A stretch of 64,000 nt of DNA, taken from contig JAWNGF010000015.1 of NCBI GenBank assembly GCA_037039685.1, forward strand, positions 759,001-823,000. Direction: 5' to 3'. Below the pieces are notes generated by a model. That model was not told the origin of the DNA, ran no database searches, and saw nothing but the letters and a program-made list of their open reading frames with translations. The translations under genes were made by a program, and so were the position numbers. Positions 33,391-45,684 of this stretch are shown piece after piece. The DNA comes from Ceratobasidium sp. AG-K. Lineage: Eukaryota > Basidiomycota > Agaricomycetes > Cantharellales > Ceratobasidiaceae. How positions within the stretch are numbered: the first letter of the stretch is position 1; the number at the start of each line of letters is the position of its first letter.

Positions 33391-35413
33391 CCCAGACATT
33401 TGTGCAAGAGTTTCTAGGAGGGTTGATTTGTTGCAATGTGATTGTGGCTGAGCCAAACCTTGTCGCCAACAGGATGGGTCTTCCTGCCTTTTCTAATCTG
33501 CATACTCCTTGTCTCATTCCATACTCAGGGTTAGGCTGCCTTTGGCTTCTTCTAGATTCTCCTGAATTCATTGTGCATGGGCAGAAGATTCAGGAACAGA
33601 TCCATCCTCAAGGGTGTTCCTTCAATCGATGGGTGGCATGCAGTGCTTGCAAAGAAAGCTGTCATGCCAATGCTTGAGTGGAAGAAGTTGTGGTATGCAA
33701 ATTCAACAAAGGGAAGGAGCAATGCCCAGTCATGCTGTCTGAAGGAGCAATATGTGTGGACAAAGGATTCCATCATTTGGTTGATGCACTTGGTTTGACC
33801 CTCTGTTTCAGGATGGTGGGCTGGGGAAAGTCTTGGTTTAATGTTAAGTGCTTGGTAGAGTTTCCTCATAAATTTGGACACAAAGGTGGGGTCTTGATTG
33901 GACACAATTGCCTCTGGGGTGCCATGCAACTTCCAGCAGTTGTCACAACCCTAGCCAAGACTGACAAGGGGACAAGGCCCAGGCAGTGAGGATGGAGGTT
34001 GAGACGACGTCAAGAGTCAAATGTACGGCTCTAAGGCCTGAGAGGGTCACACAATGAGTGATGGGGGAAACAACAAGAGAACAAGTCTTGTGGAGACAAG
34101 ACTTGTGTTGCTGGTATATATACTATCTACTGTGGCTATGTACAATAGAGAGCAAGCAACAAAGGAACACAAAAAGAGGAAAGGCAAGAGTCCGAGGGAA
34201 GAGGACAACACACAAAGGAAGAAGGATAAGTCCATGGGCTCCAAGGGAACAAGGGAACAGGCCAGGCAGGCATGTCCCGCGGTCATGGCTTACATAAAGG
34301 CGACTAAATGCGCCAAGGCGAGAAGAACGAGACCCAGCACGAGACAAACAGGACAAAACAAAGAGAGAAAGAAAAGGTCGTGACAGCAGTGTTCCATACA
34401 CAATTCTGCTAGCATTGGTGATGTAGTCTTTTCTGAGCAAGGGACAAAGTGTGCCATTTTGGTGAAGTGTCAACAATGACCTATATGGAATCCAATTCCT
34501 TGGATGTGGGTAGTTTGATGATCATATCAATGGAAATATGTTGCCATGGCTTTAATGGAAGTTCAAGTGGCTGTAGTTCTCCCAAAGGCTGTTGGTTGAT
34601 GGGTTTGCTCTGCTGGCACAAATTGCAGGACAACATGTATTTGTTGATGAATGCTTTCATGGAAGGCTGCCAATATTCCCATTCAATTAGTTCCCAGGTC
34701 TTGGCTTGTCCCATATGTCCTGCTGCTTTGTTGTTGTGATGCAGTTCTAGGATCTGTTTTTTGATTTCCTTGTTGCTAGGGACATAGATTTGGCCCTTCC
34801 AGTACAGCATATTATTTCTGATCTTCCAGCCTTTGAACTCCTTCTTGGCTGTTGCAGGGGTTTTGTCTGGATGATTGCTGAGGAAAGCTCAAATGGATTG
34901 TATGTAGTTGTCCTTCTGGGTTTGGTTTTTGATTGCCTCATGAATGTCTATTGACAATCCTGTCCCTGAGCATTCTTCTTCTGCCCTGTTGATGAAAACT
35001 TGTGGTGGGAGTAGGGGTTTTTGAAGGATCACCCCCCCATCTAGGTCATGGTTGTTCCATTGACTCAGTGCCTCTGCTTTTCCATCTAGGCCACCTGTTT
35101 GGTATTGAATTTGGATGTTGAATTCCAACAGGAACACTGCCCAGCAGTTTTGTTGTTTTGTTAAAACCTTGGAAATCATGAAGTATTCCAAGTTTTTGTG
35201 GTCCATGATCAGGAGTGCTGATTTCTTGGTTCCTTCCAGCAGGTGCTGCCATTCCTTGAAAGCTTTGATGATTGCCAAGAGTTCCTTGTCAAAAATATCA
35301 TAGTAATGTTCTGCTGGTGATAGGCTTTTAGACATAAATGCAACCAGGTGTAGTTGGTTGTCATCACCATACTGGCTGAGAATTGCACCCATTGCTCTGT
35401 CCAAAGCATCACA
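33391..35413 (-). pseudogene. pol: pol of C, 3' part (RNase H, integrase)
   Basis: RNase H (ALDRAMGAILSQYGDDNQ, YYDIFDKELLAI) at 34889-35413; integrase zinc region (HHNNKAAGHMGQ ... CNLCQQ) at 34481-34810; core after the solo LTR D at 33552-33929. The usual SDRG/SDCG Asp reads SNQD, and the TERINQ Glu reads TKCINQ, so catalysis is lost. Near 33480 a frameshift; VGDKVWLSHNH resembles E2. The frame ends at 33391. Confidence 0.82.
33941..34385 (-). repeat. Solo LTR, family D, TSD GCAGT
   Basis: 445 bp, TGTCACAACC ... GGTCGTGACA, flanked by GCAGT at 33936-33940 and 34386-34390. It splits the C integrase at MEHCWK. Conserved hairpin at 34081-34106. Confidence 0.95.
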
Positions 35414-35903
35414 TGTCACAACCTCCTTTGAGACTGCAAGAACTATGACTATGAACGGCAACTAAGGCCTGAGGAACCCCATGCAGTGCTACACTGAGCA
35501 CACTCTTAACACCTAGAGGTAGAAGGGACATTGTGAGGGTGAATGACACAGCAAACAGGCTGGGGATACCAGGCTTGTTTTGGCTTGTATCTATAGGCAA
35601 ACACGGCAGTGTTAAGCACTGCTGCCACAAGAAACAAGTCATACAGTCTTACCAATCAGGAGCGTCCATGAGTCATGCTCTATCAAGAGACATGGCTCTA
35701 TTCAAAGTGCAGCCAGTGTTACATGATGGTAACAAGGTAGCCACAAGGTTGTGGCTAAACAAAGGGAACGCTGGTCAAAGGGAAACAAGGAAACCAAGAA
35801 AACAGCCAAGGCCATATGGGCCAAGGGTGACACATCATCCATACACTGCACTAAATGCAGGAGAGGGCACAAGACAAGTCCATGGTGAGCCTAGCTCACA
35901 ACA
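35414..35903 (-). repeat. 3' LTR of B (LTR family B)
   Basis: 490 bp, TGTCACAACC ... GCTCACAACA. Inner edge at a polypurine tract. Contains TGAGTCA and the R-region gcaaacaggctg, one change from the self-primer complement of the 5' LTR. Confidence 0.93.
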
Positions 35904-35917
35904 TTCCCCCCCCTAAG
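35904..35917 (-). promoter_or_regulatory. Polypurine tract of B
   Basis: Plus-strand ttcccccccctaag, a purine run on the minus strand touching the 3' LTR, as in A3 and A4. Confidence 0.8.
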
Positions 35918-35943
35918 GCCCTGTTAGGGGACCTGACCAGGCC

Positions 35944-36783
35944 TCATTGATGGTTGCAGGATTGCACCCGCATTACCAACTCGTCCACAATCTGGTTCTC
36001 CACTGACTGTTCTCCCAAGGGGTCCCCAACCACCATCTCAACTTCCAACTCCATTTCCTCTGCCCATTTGTCCATGTTGATCAGGTTGAAGGGCGTTGCC
36101 CTTGGCTTGTCTGTCCTCTTCTCCTCTGCTTTGATCCAGGTGTTGACGTCCAATACCTCCCTTCTTGGTGCCCATTCTTCCACTGCCTCCCTCTCCTCTA
36201 CCAGCTCTGGGTCCCATCTCCTCGCATCTGGTGACACCTCCCTCTGTTGTGACAAGTCCAGACTGATGTTGCACCACCAGTGAGGCTCATATGGTATGCC
36301 CTCCTTCTGATAGCACCCCCTCTCCATCATCCAGTCCCTGAGGTCCGCCTCCATGTTCATGTCCCACTCGTTCTTGAGTCGCAGGACTGAATTGGGCTCC
36401 CCCCTTCCTTTGCGTATGTTTGGAACCCATTTGCTATTGGTGGCCCCTCCTCCTCCCTATGTTGGGTCCCTGATCTTGCAGAGGGAGTTGAAGACCACCT
36501 CGCTTGGCAAGAGGGCCGCACACCTGTGGCGTACATAGATGTCAGAGCAGCAGAGCTCCCAGCTTTTGGCCCATAGTTGCCCAACCCACTCAAGTTTGCT
36601 GACGTCAGTGCTGTGGAGTATGTTGCGCCCCGGGTAGAAGGCCAGCCAGCCAATGGATTGTTGGGCCCTACTGGAAACATAGAGCTGGGCCCTGGTGTCA
36701 AGCGCTTTGGTGCACATGTAGGCGGAGCCTCCTGTAACAAGGCGGAGCTGGGTCTTGATGGCAGAGCAGCAAGCAGCAGGCAT
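35944..36783 (-). pseudogene. Third ORF of B, 279 codons with one stop
   Basis: ATG 36783 (MPAACCSAIKTQL). One in-frame TAG at 36457-36459 separates it into 36457-36783 and a second half ending at 35944; otherwise it is open. Shared with family A: NILHSTDVSKLEWVGQLW, VRHRCAALLPSEVVFNS, SKWVP, DLRDWMMERGCYQKEG, KPRATPFNLINM. The C-terminal part is Glu-rich and longer than in A. It overlaps the extended pol frame, which stays open to 36357. No membrane segment. Unknown function. Confidence 0.75.
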
Positions 36784-39312
36784 GTTGACAAAAAGAGGTT
36801 GAGAGCGTTGAGAGTCTCAGAGAGTGAGTTAGAGTAGCAGTGGTTGCATTTGTCTGGTTGGAGGATTCCAGCTTTTGCTCTGGTCTTTTGATCGCTTGTT
36901 TGTGTGAAATTTGGAGGTACTGGTGCCAAAGGAAATTCCTTGAGGAACTTAGTCATGATGGGGTGTAGTTTGGCAATCTTTTCCGCCCGCTTTTCCATAT
37001 CTTCGCTTGGTGGGAAGCCCTTCCATTGGATCACATAATGGAGGCCTCTTTTGTCCTCCTTCCAATCCACAATCTTCTCTACTTCCCATTCCTCCTCTCC
37101 TTCCTCTGTGATTATTGGTGGAGGTTGGAGCTGGTTGCAATGGAATTCCTTGTCCTCTGTGTATTGGTTAAGTAGGTCAATGTTGAAAACAGGGTGGCAA
37201 TGCATCGCTTTTGGAAGTTCCAGTTCATAAGCATGTGAGGAGATTTTGGCTTTGACAGGGAATGGTCCCATCTTCTTGTCATCCAGTTTCTTCATGGGCC
37301 ATTTGGTCTTGATGTTTGGGGCAAGGAGCCAAACCAGGTCTCCTAACGCAAACTCCTCCCTTGGCTCCTCCTGCTCCCTGTGATGGAATTCCATGGACAC
37401 TATTACTTTGTCCCTGACTTGCACCATTTCCACCGCTTTGTCTTCTGCCGCAGGCACCCCCGTTGCTACTTCCATTGCCATCTATCTTGGGTTTCTACCG
37501 TGCACAGCTTTGAACGGCAATTTTCCTGTTGCTCTGTTCACATGGTTGTTGTAGCAGAATTCTGCCAGGGGTAACAACTCTGGCCAAATGTCCTGTTGGT
37601 AATTGATGAAGATTTGCAACCATGCTTCTAGCCACTGATTGATGTGTCCTGACTGTCCATCTGTCTGGGGGTGGTATGCTGTGGAGAATGTAGGGTTGAT
37701 GGAAAGCTTCTTGTATAATGCCCATAGGAAGTTGCTGTTGAACATTGATCCCCTATCCAACACTGTTGTCTTTGGCAACCCATGTAGTTTCCATACATTG
37801 GCAATGAATGAGTTGGCTACTCCTTCTGCATTTGTGGCCTCCTTGCAGGCAACGAAGTGTGCTTGTTTAGAATGCCAATCCACCACCACCAGGATGCTGT
37901 CTGATCCTTGTGCTTTGGGCAGTTTTACAATAAAGTGGTACGCAATATCTTCCTAGGGTTGGTTGCTAAGGGCAGTGGCTTTGCCAGCACCTGTTCGTTT
38001 GACCACTTTGCTTTCTGGCACGTTTTGCAGGGGTTCACATATTGCTTCACTGTTGCCTTCATCCCTGGCCAATAGTAACTTCTTGAGATCAATTCCAATG
38101 TTCTTGCTTGACCCTGATGTCCTGCAATTGGCGAGTCATGATGCTCTTTCAGGATGCATAGTTGCAGGCCTTTGTCCCCAGGTATGTAGATTTTCCCCTG
38201 GTAACGCAGTATGTCTTCTCCAATAGAGTAGACTTTGAACTGTTTCTTCACAGAAGCCAGGAGATCCTCCTTTCTTCTGACCAACTTTAGTAGTTTGTCC
38301 AAGAATACATCTGTAGTCTGCTCCTCTTTGATGTCCTCCAGGATATCATCCATTGTCCTTGCCACAAATCCCAAGAATTTTTCTGCTCTGATCATTGTTT
38401 CTTCCTTGTTTGGGATGTCTTTGTGCTCAAACCATCTTGAAAGAATGTCTGGTTTGGTAGAAAGCTTCCCTGGATGATAGACAACAACAAAGTTGAAACT
38501 AGCAATCTCCTGGTACCATTGTGCCTGCTGGCAGTTGAAGGATTTTGCTGTCTTCCAATACTCCAGGCTTTTGTGATCAGTGTATACTGTGATTGGGCTT
38601 GTTGTTCCTTCCAAATGCAATCGCCAATGTTTGACCGTGTGGATTATGGCCCCTAGTTCCTTGTCATGCATGTTGTAGTTTTGTTCCGCAGGGTTGAATC
38701 TTTTCAACATGAATGCGATTGAGTGTAGGTACCTGTCAGCTTGACTCTGGCTTAGAATCGCCCCCATTGCTACTCCTGAGGTGTCTGTTTCTAAGAAGTA
38801 CAGTTTTGCTGGGTCTGGGTGGGCAAGAACAGGTTCCTTTGTTACTGCCATCCTGATAGCCTGGAACGCCCTTTCTTCCATTTCTTACCACTTCCATTTT
38901 GTCTCTTTTTGTGTCAGAAGTGTCAAGGGTTTCACAATAGTGCTAAAGTCCTGTATGAACTGCCTGTAGAAGTTTGCAAATCCCAAGAACGCTTGTACTT
39001 GTTTCACTGTTTTGGGAGTTCTCCAGTCAATGATTGCCTGCACTTTTTCTTTTTCCATTGAGAACCCTTTGGGGGATGCTGTGATGCCAATGAAATCAAC
39101 TTTATTCACAAAGAAGTCGCATTTCCTGAGTTTGCAGAACAGGTGCCATAGTTGTAGTTGTCTGAGTACTTCCCTTACATCAGCTGTGTGTTGTTCCCAT
39201 TCTATCCCATAAACAAGGATGTTCTCAATGTAGAGTACCACACAGACATTGATCATGTTGCTGAAGATGTGGTTCATTATCCTTTGAAATGTAGCTGGAG
39301 CATTCTTGAGAC
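36357..39312 (-). pseudogene. pol: pol of B, 3' part (RT end to chromodomain)
   Basis: RT C-terminal half (38885-39312) with the catalytic box reading YIEN instead of YIDD; RNase H (ETDTSGVAMGAILSQ) and integrase zinc region (HHDSPIAGHQGQ ... CKTCQ) at 37925-38881; core at 37482-37889 with D (MVVDWHSKQAHF) and D (VLDRGSMF), but Gly where the Glu is expected (TDGQSGHINQ); C-terminal part and chromodomain (EEEWEVEKIVDW, HYVIQWKGF) at 36357-37481, lacking the third cage Trp. Short frame breaks at 37482, 37925 and 38882. The frame stays open over the third ORF. Confidence 0.87.
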
Positions 39313-39317
39313 CAAAC

Positions 39318-39775
39318 TGTCATGAGCCCTGATCACTCCATTGGACTCGTCTGCGTCTTGTCCTGTCTCGTGGCTGTGTATGTTACAATTTGTTTCCCTT
39401 TCCCCACCGTGTTGCAACCTCCTTGTGGTTTTCCTGTTACATTGTGTAACATGGCTGTGCTTTGTACGAGTCATGTCTGTTCATACAGCATGACTCATAT
39501 GGACACTCCTGATTGGTAGACTGTTATGACTCTTGTGGCTGCGCTTTGTATGACTTGGCCGCTCCTGGAATATATATAGAGGACCAACAAGCCTGGTAAC
39601 CCCAGCTTGTTTTGTCTCATCAAACATCCCTTTTGAGTGACACTTTGAACCACCCCTACCCTCAAGAACCCACAGACACTTAAGTGTGTTGCGGTTCAAG
39701 AGGTCGCTTAGGTCTTAGTGCCGTCCACTCTACATTGTGGCTTGTCTCATAGCCACCAAGAAGAAGCTTACAACA
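39318..39775 (+). repeat. 5' LTR of A3 (family A)
   Basis: 458 bp, TGTCATGAGCC ... CTTACAACA. TATA at 39571-39578; self-primer complement agcttgttttgt at 39604-39615, beginning 33 bp from the TATA start; TGACTCA upstream of the TATA. Confidence 0.96.
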
Positions 39776-39777
39776 TT

Positions 39778-39789
39778 ACAAAACAAGCT
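39778..39789 (+). promoter_or_regulatory. Self-primer binding site of A3
   Basis: acaaaacaagct, two bases (tt) after the LTR. Exact 12-nt reverse complement of 39604-39615 in the LTR, the predicted start of the transcript. Confidence 0.88.
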
Positions 39790-39797
39790 TAACAAAC

Positions 39798-41812
39798 ATG
39801 TCCATCCCGGAGGACGCAGGATCACGCCTCTCATCACCACTGCCAACAAGGAGAGGACCCAGTAGGGCTGCAAGACCCACGAGTTCTCTCAATGAACAAG
39901 ATATCGCACAAGCATGGGCCGGAGGACCAGCAAGGTCTCAACCACAAAGTCAAGCTTCTATGCCCGGAATATTTGAGGCCGAAAACACGTTGGTCATTCA
40001 AGAAGAATCTACAATTGTCAATAGGGAACCAGGGGATATTACCTATGATCCCACACCAGCCATGATTCAAATTCCTATCTCTAACGCAAGTCCTGGGCCC
40101 TTGCGCCCACTATGGCCCATGGGACCCAGAAGACAGTTTTTCTTGCCCCAACCTGAAGCTCATGGAGGCATGTCTCTCATTCCTATTAGACCTCCCCCCA
40201 CACCACACATCCCCAATGCCCCTCAGGTTCCCCAAATTGGGGGAACCATTACCAATGCAAGACCAATCCCAATGAATTCTCAAGCAGTGACTCCTGTGAT
40301 TCCGGCACTACCTTATGTTCCACAAGGGTACTCCCAACAGTGGGATTCCTCAACAATCAAATGTTGAAAACCCAGGCGATCCAGGAAGCTCGAGCTCCAG
40401 TTCAAGTTCCAGCAATAGAACAGTAATCAGCAACCTAGACAATCTGGGTGATCTTCATGAAGGAAGGCACAACGCACTCATCAGGATCATCGATGGAATG
40501 AGAGTCACAATTGACCAAAGACTAAGTGGTCTAGAACAAGCCACCCAAGTCCTAGCAAACAATCAGCAAATCTTTAATAATTCCATCAACACCCTGGAAA
40601 CCACTCTCACGAACATTCTCAACACTGCAAGGAACAGCAAACATAACACCTTCCTAGTTGGACAAGACGTCACCCAACTTCGAAACGAAGTCACAAACAC
40701 GCAAGGACTGGTAAACAACATACGCAAAGAACTTAACACCACCAGGCAAGAACCACTCGAATGGAATGAAGCCGTAACACAGGGCTTGGAGAACCTGCGA
40801 CAAGAAGGAACTGCCAATACTATGCGAATCACCACAATACAAGAAGCTATCAACAATCTTTGAGAAGAAATGGACAAAGCATCATTACATGCTGAAACTC
40901 CATCTAGGCGATCAAATTCCCCATCACATCCAGAAGCCGAATCAACCCGAAGCAATGAATTAGAACAAAGGCTCCAATGCCTCACTGAAAACCCTAACAC
41001 CAGTGGGGGATATTGTCGTCCTAAAGTCACACGACCAGAACCCTTTGACGGAAAAAAGGGGGAAGGAGCTGAAATGTTCATCACACAAATGGAAAGCTAT
41101 TTCGTCCGATTAGGCAATCAGTACAATTCTCAGGAAGAACGGATCCGTGAAGCACTTGCCAACTTCAAATCTGAGAACATGGCGGCTACTCATTGGGCAC
41201 AAGTATTGCTACAATCACTAAACCAGGGAGAGAATAACGAAAAACCTAGCCTCATGGGGAAGCTTCAAAGCCCATTTCATGGAACAATTCAGCGACCCAA
41301 ATAAGAAAGCAAAGGCCAAAGCCAATATCCAGAAGTGCAAGCAGAACAATTTGGTAGCAAACTATGCTTCTGAATTCTGATATTTATTGGTTGACATGAA
41401 CTGGGGACAGGAAGCTCTGATCAACCAATTCAAGGAAGGGCTGAAGCCTGAAGTAAAGACCAAACTAGCCCAATTTGAGTTAACCCTAATCAACGAAGAT
41501 GGAACAGAGTGGGAGCTATCTCTGGACCGGTGGATCTCAATTGCAATCTCCATTGATCAAAAGCTACAGGCAATCAGGAATACCACAGGAAGAAAAACAA
41601 TAGCCCCATCATCCTGTTCCACAAAAAGGCTCCCTGACAACATTTACAAAGCAAGGATCTCTTCCAAAAGATGCCTGAAGTGTGGATCAGATAAACACAT
41701 GCTAGCAAAATGTCCAGAAAAGGAGTGGAAGAAGGAAGAACCAGTGCTGAAAGGACAAGAAGGAAAAATTGAGGATGAACCAGAATCAGGAAAAGACACG
41801 GTCTCCCTCTAA
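39798..41812 (+). pseudogene. gag: gag of A3
   Basis: ATG 39798 (MSIPEDAGSRLSSPLP), Pro-rich leader, serine run and coiled coil (40,400-40,860), capsid core (PFDGKKGEGAEMFITQ near 41040) and zinc knuckle CLKCGSDKHMLAKC near 41675. Stop TAA at 41810. Pol lies in the -1 frame relative to gag and is open across the junction. Breaks: frameshift near 40340, TGA 40861 and TGA 41378 (both Arg in sister copies), frameshift near 41230. Confidence 0.9.
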
Positions 41813-44800
41813 CTGTGTGTGGAGAGACCAAGGAACCAGTAATGGATACAATGTACCTTAGAGCAACTGGCAAATCAACGATTGTTTACACCAACATTAC
41901 TGGAATCACAGAACCTGTAGCCACCCTCATTGATTCAGGAGCCTCAAAAAACTTCATCGACATCACATGGGCCCAAAGAAACAACATTATACTGAAAGAA
42001 CTCCCAACTCCACAAAAGGTTATTGGAATCCAAGGGAAGGAACTTACACACCAAATTTGTTTCAAGGCGGATCTAAAATTTAACCTTGAAGGAAAAGACT
42101 TCCGTCAAAGTTTCTTTGCAATGCCAACAGGAGAAACAGACATAATCTTGGGACTAGGATGGCTACAAGAAGTCAACCCTGTCATTGATTGGCACTCAAA
42201 AACTATCTCTTGGCAACCAGATTCTATGGTCGGAAGAACTGCCAAAATGGAAGACATACCAGAAGAATTCAAAGACTTTGCAGAAGTCTTCAGTGAAGAA
42301 AAATCCAAACGTATTCCAGACCACCAACCCTACAACTGTTCCGTTGACTTGACAGAAGGAGCAGAACTTCCTAAACTGGCTAGGCCCATCCCCCTATCTC
42401 CTGTGGAATCCATTGCCCTTAGAAAGTACCTTGATGAAGAATTAGCTGCTGGAAAGATCCATCCAAGCAAATCACCAGTAGCTGCAGCAACTTTCTTTGT
42501 CAAAAAGGGGCAAGATACCAAGAACCCAGAAGGACCTAGGGAACTCAGATTGGTCCAACACTTTGGTCCTATGAACAAGATCACCAGAGACAATCGATTT
42601 CCTATGCCACTTATGGAGGATCTCCTAGACAAAATCAAGGATGCAAAGATTTTCTCAAAGATAGACTTATGCATGGGATTCAACAACATCAGAATAAAGG
42701 AAGGTGATGAATGGAAAACGGCATCCCGAACCAAGGAAGGATTATTCAAGTACATCGTCATGCCCTTCAGACTAAAGAACGCCCCAGCAACATTTCAACA
42801 ATACATGAACCATATCTTCCATGACCTTATCAATATCTGTGTCATCGTGTACATTGATGACATATTAATCTTCTCTAAAGATTGGAGCCAACATGTTGAA
42901 GATGTACGAAAGGTTCTCAAAATCCTCCTGGACAACAACCTATTCGCAAAACTTCCCAAGTGCGAATTCTTTGTGAAGAAACTAGTGTATACAGGCATCA
43001 ACATCAGCGAAGAGGGAATATCGATGCTGGAAGAGAAGGTTAAGGCAATTAAAGAATGGAAGGAACCCAGAACAGTCAAACAGGTGCAAGCATTCTTAGG
43101 ATTCACAAACTTCTACAGGCGATTTGTTCCAAACTTCAGCGGATTGGCTAAGCCCTTGACCATCCTGACCAAAAAGGACCAAAAGTGGAAATGGGATACG
43201 GAACAACAAGAAGCGTTCGATAATCTAAAAACGGAAATATGCAGGGAGCTGATACTACAACATCCTAATCTGGAGAAACCCTACATACTAGAAACCGACG
43301 CAAGTGGCGTTGCCATGGGAGCAATTCTCTCACAAAGACAAGACGACAGCTACCTACACCCCATTGTGTTCTTGTCAAAATCTTTCAATCAAGCACAGAT
43401 GAACTACGACGTGCACAATAAGGAACTGATGGCAATTATAGAATCACTAAAGCATTGGCAACTACATTTGGAGGGAACAAGGGATCCAATCACTGTTTAC
43501 ACCAATCATTGCAACCTACAGTTCTGGAAGAAAGCCACAACCTTTAACCAAAGACACGCTTGATGGCATCAAATCCTCGCATCCTACAACTTTGAAATTG
43601 TTTATTGACTGGGAACCCTGTCAACAAAACCAGACCTACTGTCCAGAAGAAGCAATCACAACAATTTCCCAACAGCAGAACAGGTCATGATCAGGGAAGA
43701 ACAATTCAAAGGGTTCGCCAGTGGAATGAAATTCGACATCCTTGCGGATATCAAGGAAGCTCAAGCAGAAGACGAGAGCATTAACCAAATAATAGAACTC
43801 TGCAAGAAAAAGGAAGATCTTCCAAGATCAGTGCAACAAGGAATCAGAAACTACAGCTTCGAGGAAGGCCTTCTCTGGATCAACGGAAAAATTTATATTC
43901 CAGAAGACAAGGATACCAGGCTGAAAATTATGAGGACACACCATGATTCTCCAATAGCGGGTCACCAGGGGCATGCAAGGACATTGGAACTCATCTCAAG
44001 AAGATACTACTGGCCGGGACTCAAATCCTCCGTGGACAAATAGGTGGATTTGTGCAAGCAATGTCAGAGAGCAAAAGGCACAAAAACACAGGTACCCCTC
44101 AAGGCCCTAGAGATTCCTGGGGGACCATGGGAAGATATTGCATACAACTTTATTGTCAAACTACCAAAGTCAGAAGGGAACGACAGTATACTGGTAGTTG
44201 TGGACCGATTTTCCCGTATGGCACACTTCATACCCTGTAGGGAAGCAACAACGTCGGATCAACCAGCCAAACTTTTCTTAAAAAACGTATGGAAGTTACA
44301 TGGTTTTCCTCGAAGCACGGTATCAGACAGGGGAACAACGTTTAACAGCAAATTCCTGAAGGCATTATACAAGAAGGTCAACATAGCTCCAAGCTTCAGA
44401 ACAGCATACCACCCTCAAACCAACGGAATAACAGAACAGATATACCAATGGATCAAAGCATGGTTACGCACCTTTGTAAACTACCGTCAGGACAATTGGA
44501 GCAAGCTTTTACCAATCGCAGGATTCTGTTACAACAACCAAAGGCACAGAATCACTGGGAAAACCCCTTTCGAAATCGTAAACGGCAGAGAACCTCTGTG
44601 GAATGTCTCAAAGGAAGAAACAACAGTTCCGGAGGCAAATACGAAAGCAAACAATTGGCAGAAAGTTTGGGACGAAGCAAAAGCGGCCTGGGAATGGCAC
44701 AGGGAAAAAACCGCAACTGAACATGCACCCAAGTACATGGAAGGGGAGTTGGTCTGGCTCTATGGACAAAATATAAAGACGGATCAACCTAACAAGAAAT

Positions 44801-45684
44801 TGGACAACAAGAAATATGGCCCGTTCAAGGTCAAGAAAGTCATTTTGAGCCATGCTTACGAATTGGAACTTCCAAAATCTATGAGAATACGCCCAGTACT
44901 CCACAGTGACCTACTAAGCCCTTACAAACTGGATGATAGCTTCCACAGAAACCAACCCTGACCCCCGCCGATTATAACAAAAGAAGGGGAGGAACAATAC
45001 AAAGTGGAAAGAATTGTTGATTGGAAGGAAACAAAGGATGGATTATTCTACAGGGTCAGGTGGAAGGGATACAATTCAAAGGAAGACACAGGACAACGGG
45101 CGGAAGACTTTGGACATCTCGGAAGGATCATGAGGAGGTTTGAAAGGGATTTCCCAGAAGCGCCCCTTCCATCAAATTACAAATCACGCAGTATAAAAGG
45201 AAGGGCTCAGCACACCAACAACCCATCTTGCAATACATGCTCATTATCCAACTTGCTCTACACACTCCACACCCTGAATCTCTTCTGCTCCTCACAATGC
45301 CCGCCGTCACCCGCTCTACGATTGGCAGCAACCTCATCCGCATCATCAAAGGACTGGCCTTTCACACGGTGCGCATCCTTGACGCAGGAGCTGCCCTGTA
45401 TATCTTTAAGCAATCCCAGCAAGGTCCCAGGCACATGCAATTCCGCGCCTCTGACAACATTCTCCATTCAGACTTGGGAGAATTCCACTGGGTGGGGAAA
45501 AAGTGGCCAACCCGGATGCAGCTGCAACAAAAGGACATCTTCGTGTGCCAAGGATGCGCAGCGTTCCAGGTGTCAGAGGTGGTGCTGTTGTCAACATACA
45601 TGCTTGGGGTGGTCAAATGGGGCCAAGAAGGAGCTTATAGTAGGGAATGGGTCCCCGGATACAAAGGCTGTCTGCTGTCCTTGA
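41800..45684 (+). pseudogene. pol: pol of A3 (PR-RT-RH-IN-chromodomain)
   Basis: Open 41815-43563: retropepsin with TLIDSGASKNF (about 41925), RT with intact YIDDILIF (about 42850), RNase H with ETDASGVAMGAILSQ (43300). TGA at 43561 and 43606 and TAG at 44041 separate the integrase zinc region (HHDSPIAGHQGH ... CKQCQ). Integrase core 44044-44961 keeps D (VVVDRFSRMAHF), D (VSDRGTTF) and E (NGITEQIYQ). TGA 44959 follows NQP, then chromodomain 45004-45190 (EEQYKVERIVDW, YRVRWKGY) without the third cage Trp. The frame then runs open to 45684, overlapping the third ORF by about 390 nt. Four of the stops are one base change from the sister codon. Confidence 0.92.

Noticed and set aside
39776..39790. 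tRNA-primed minus-strand synthesis
   Set aside because: The site behind the LTR matches the element's own 5' end perfectly in five families and does not end in the TGG expected opposite a tRNA CCA end.
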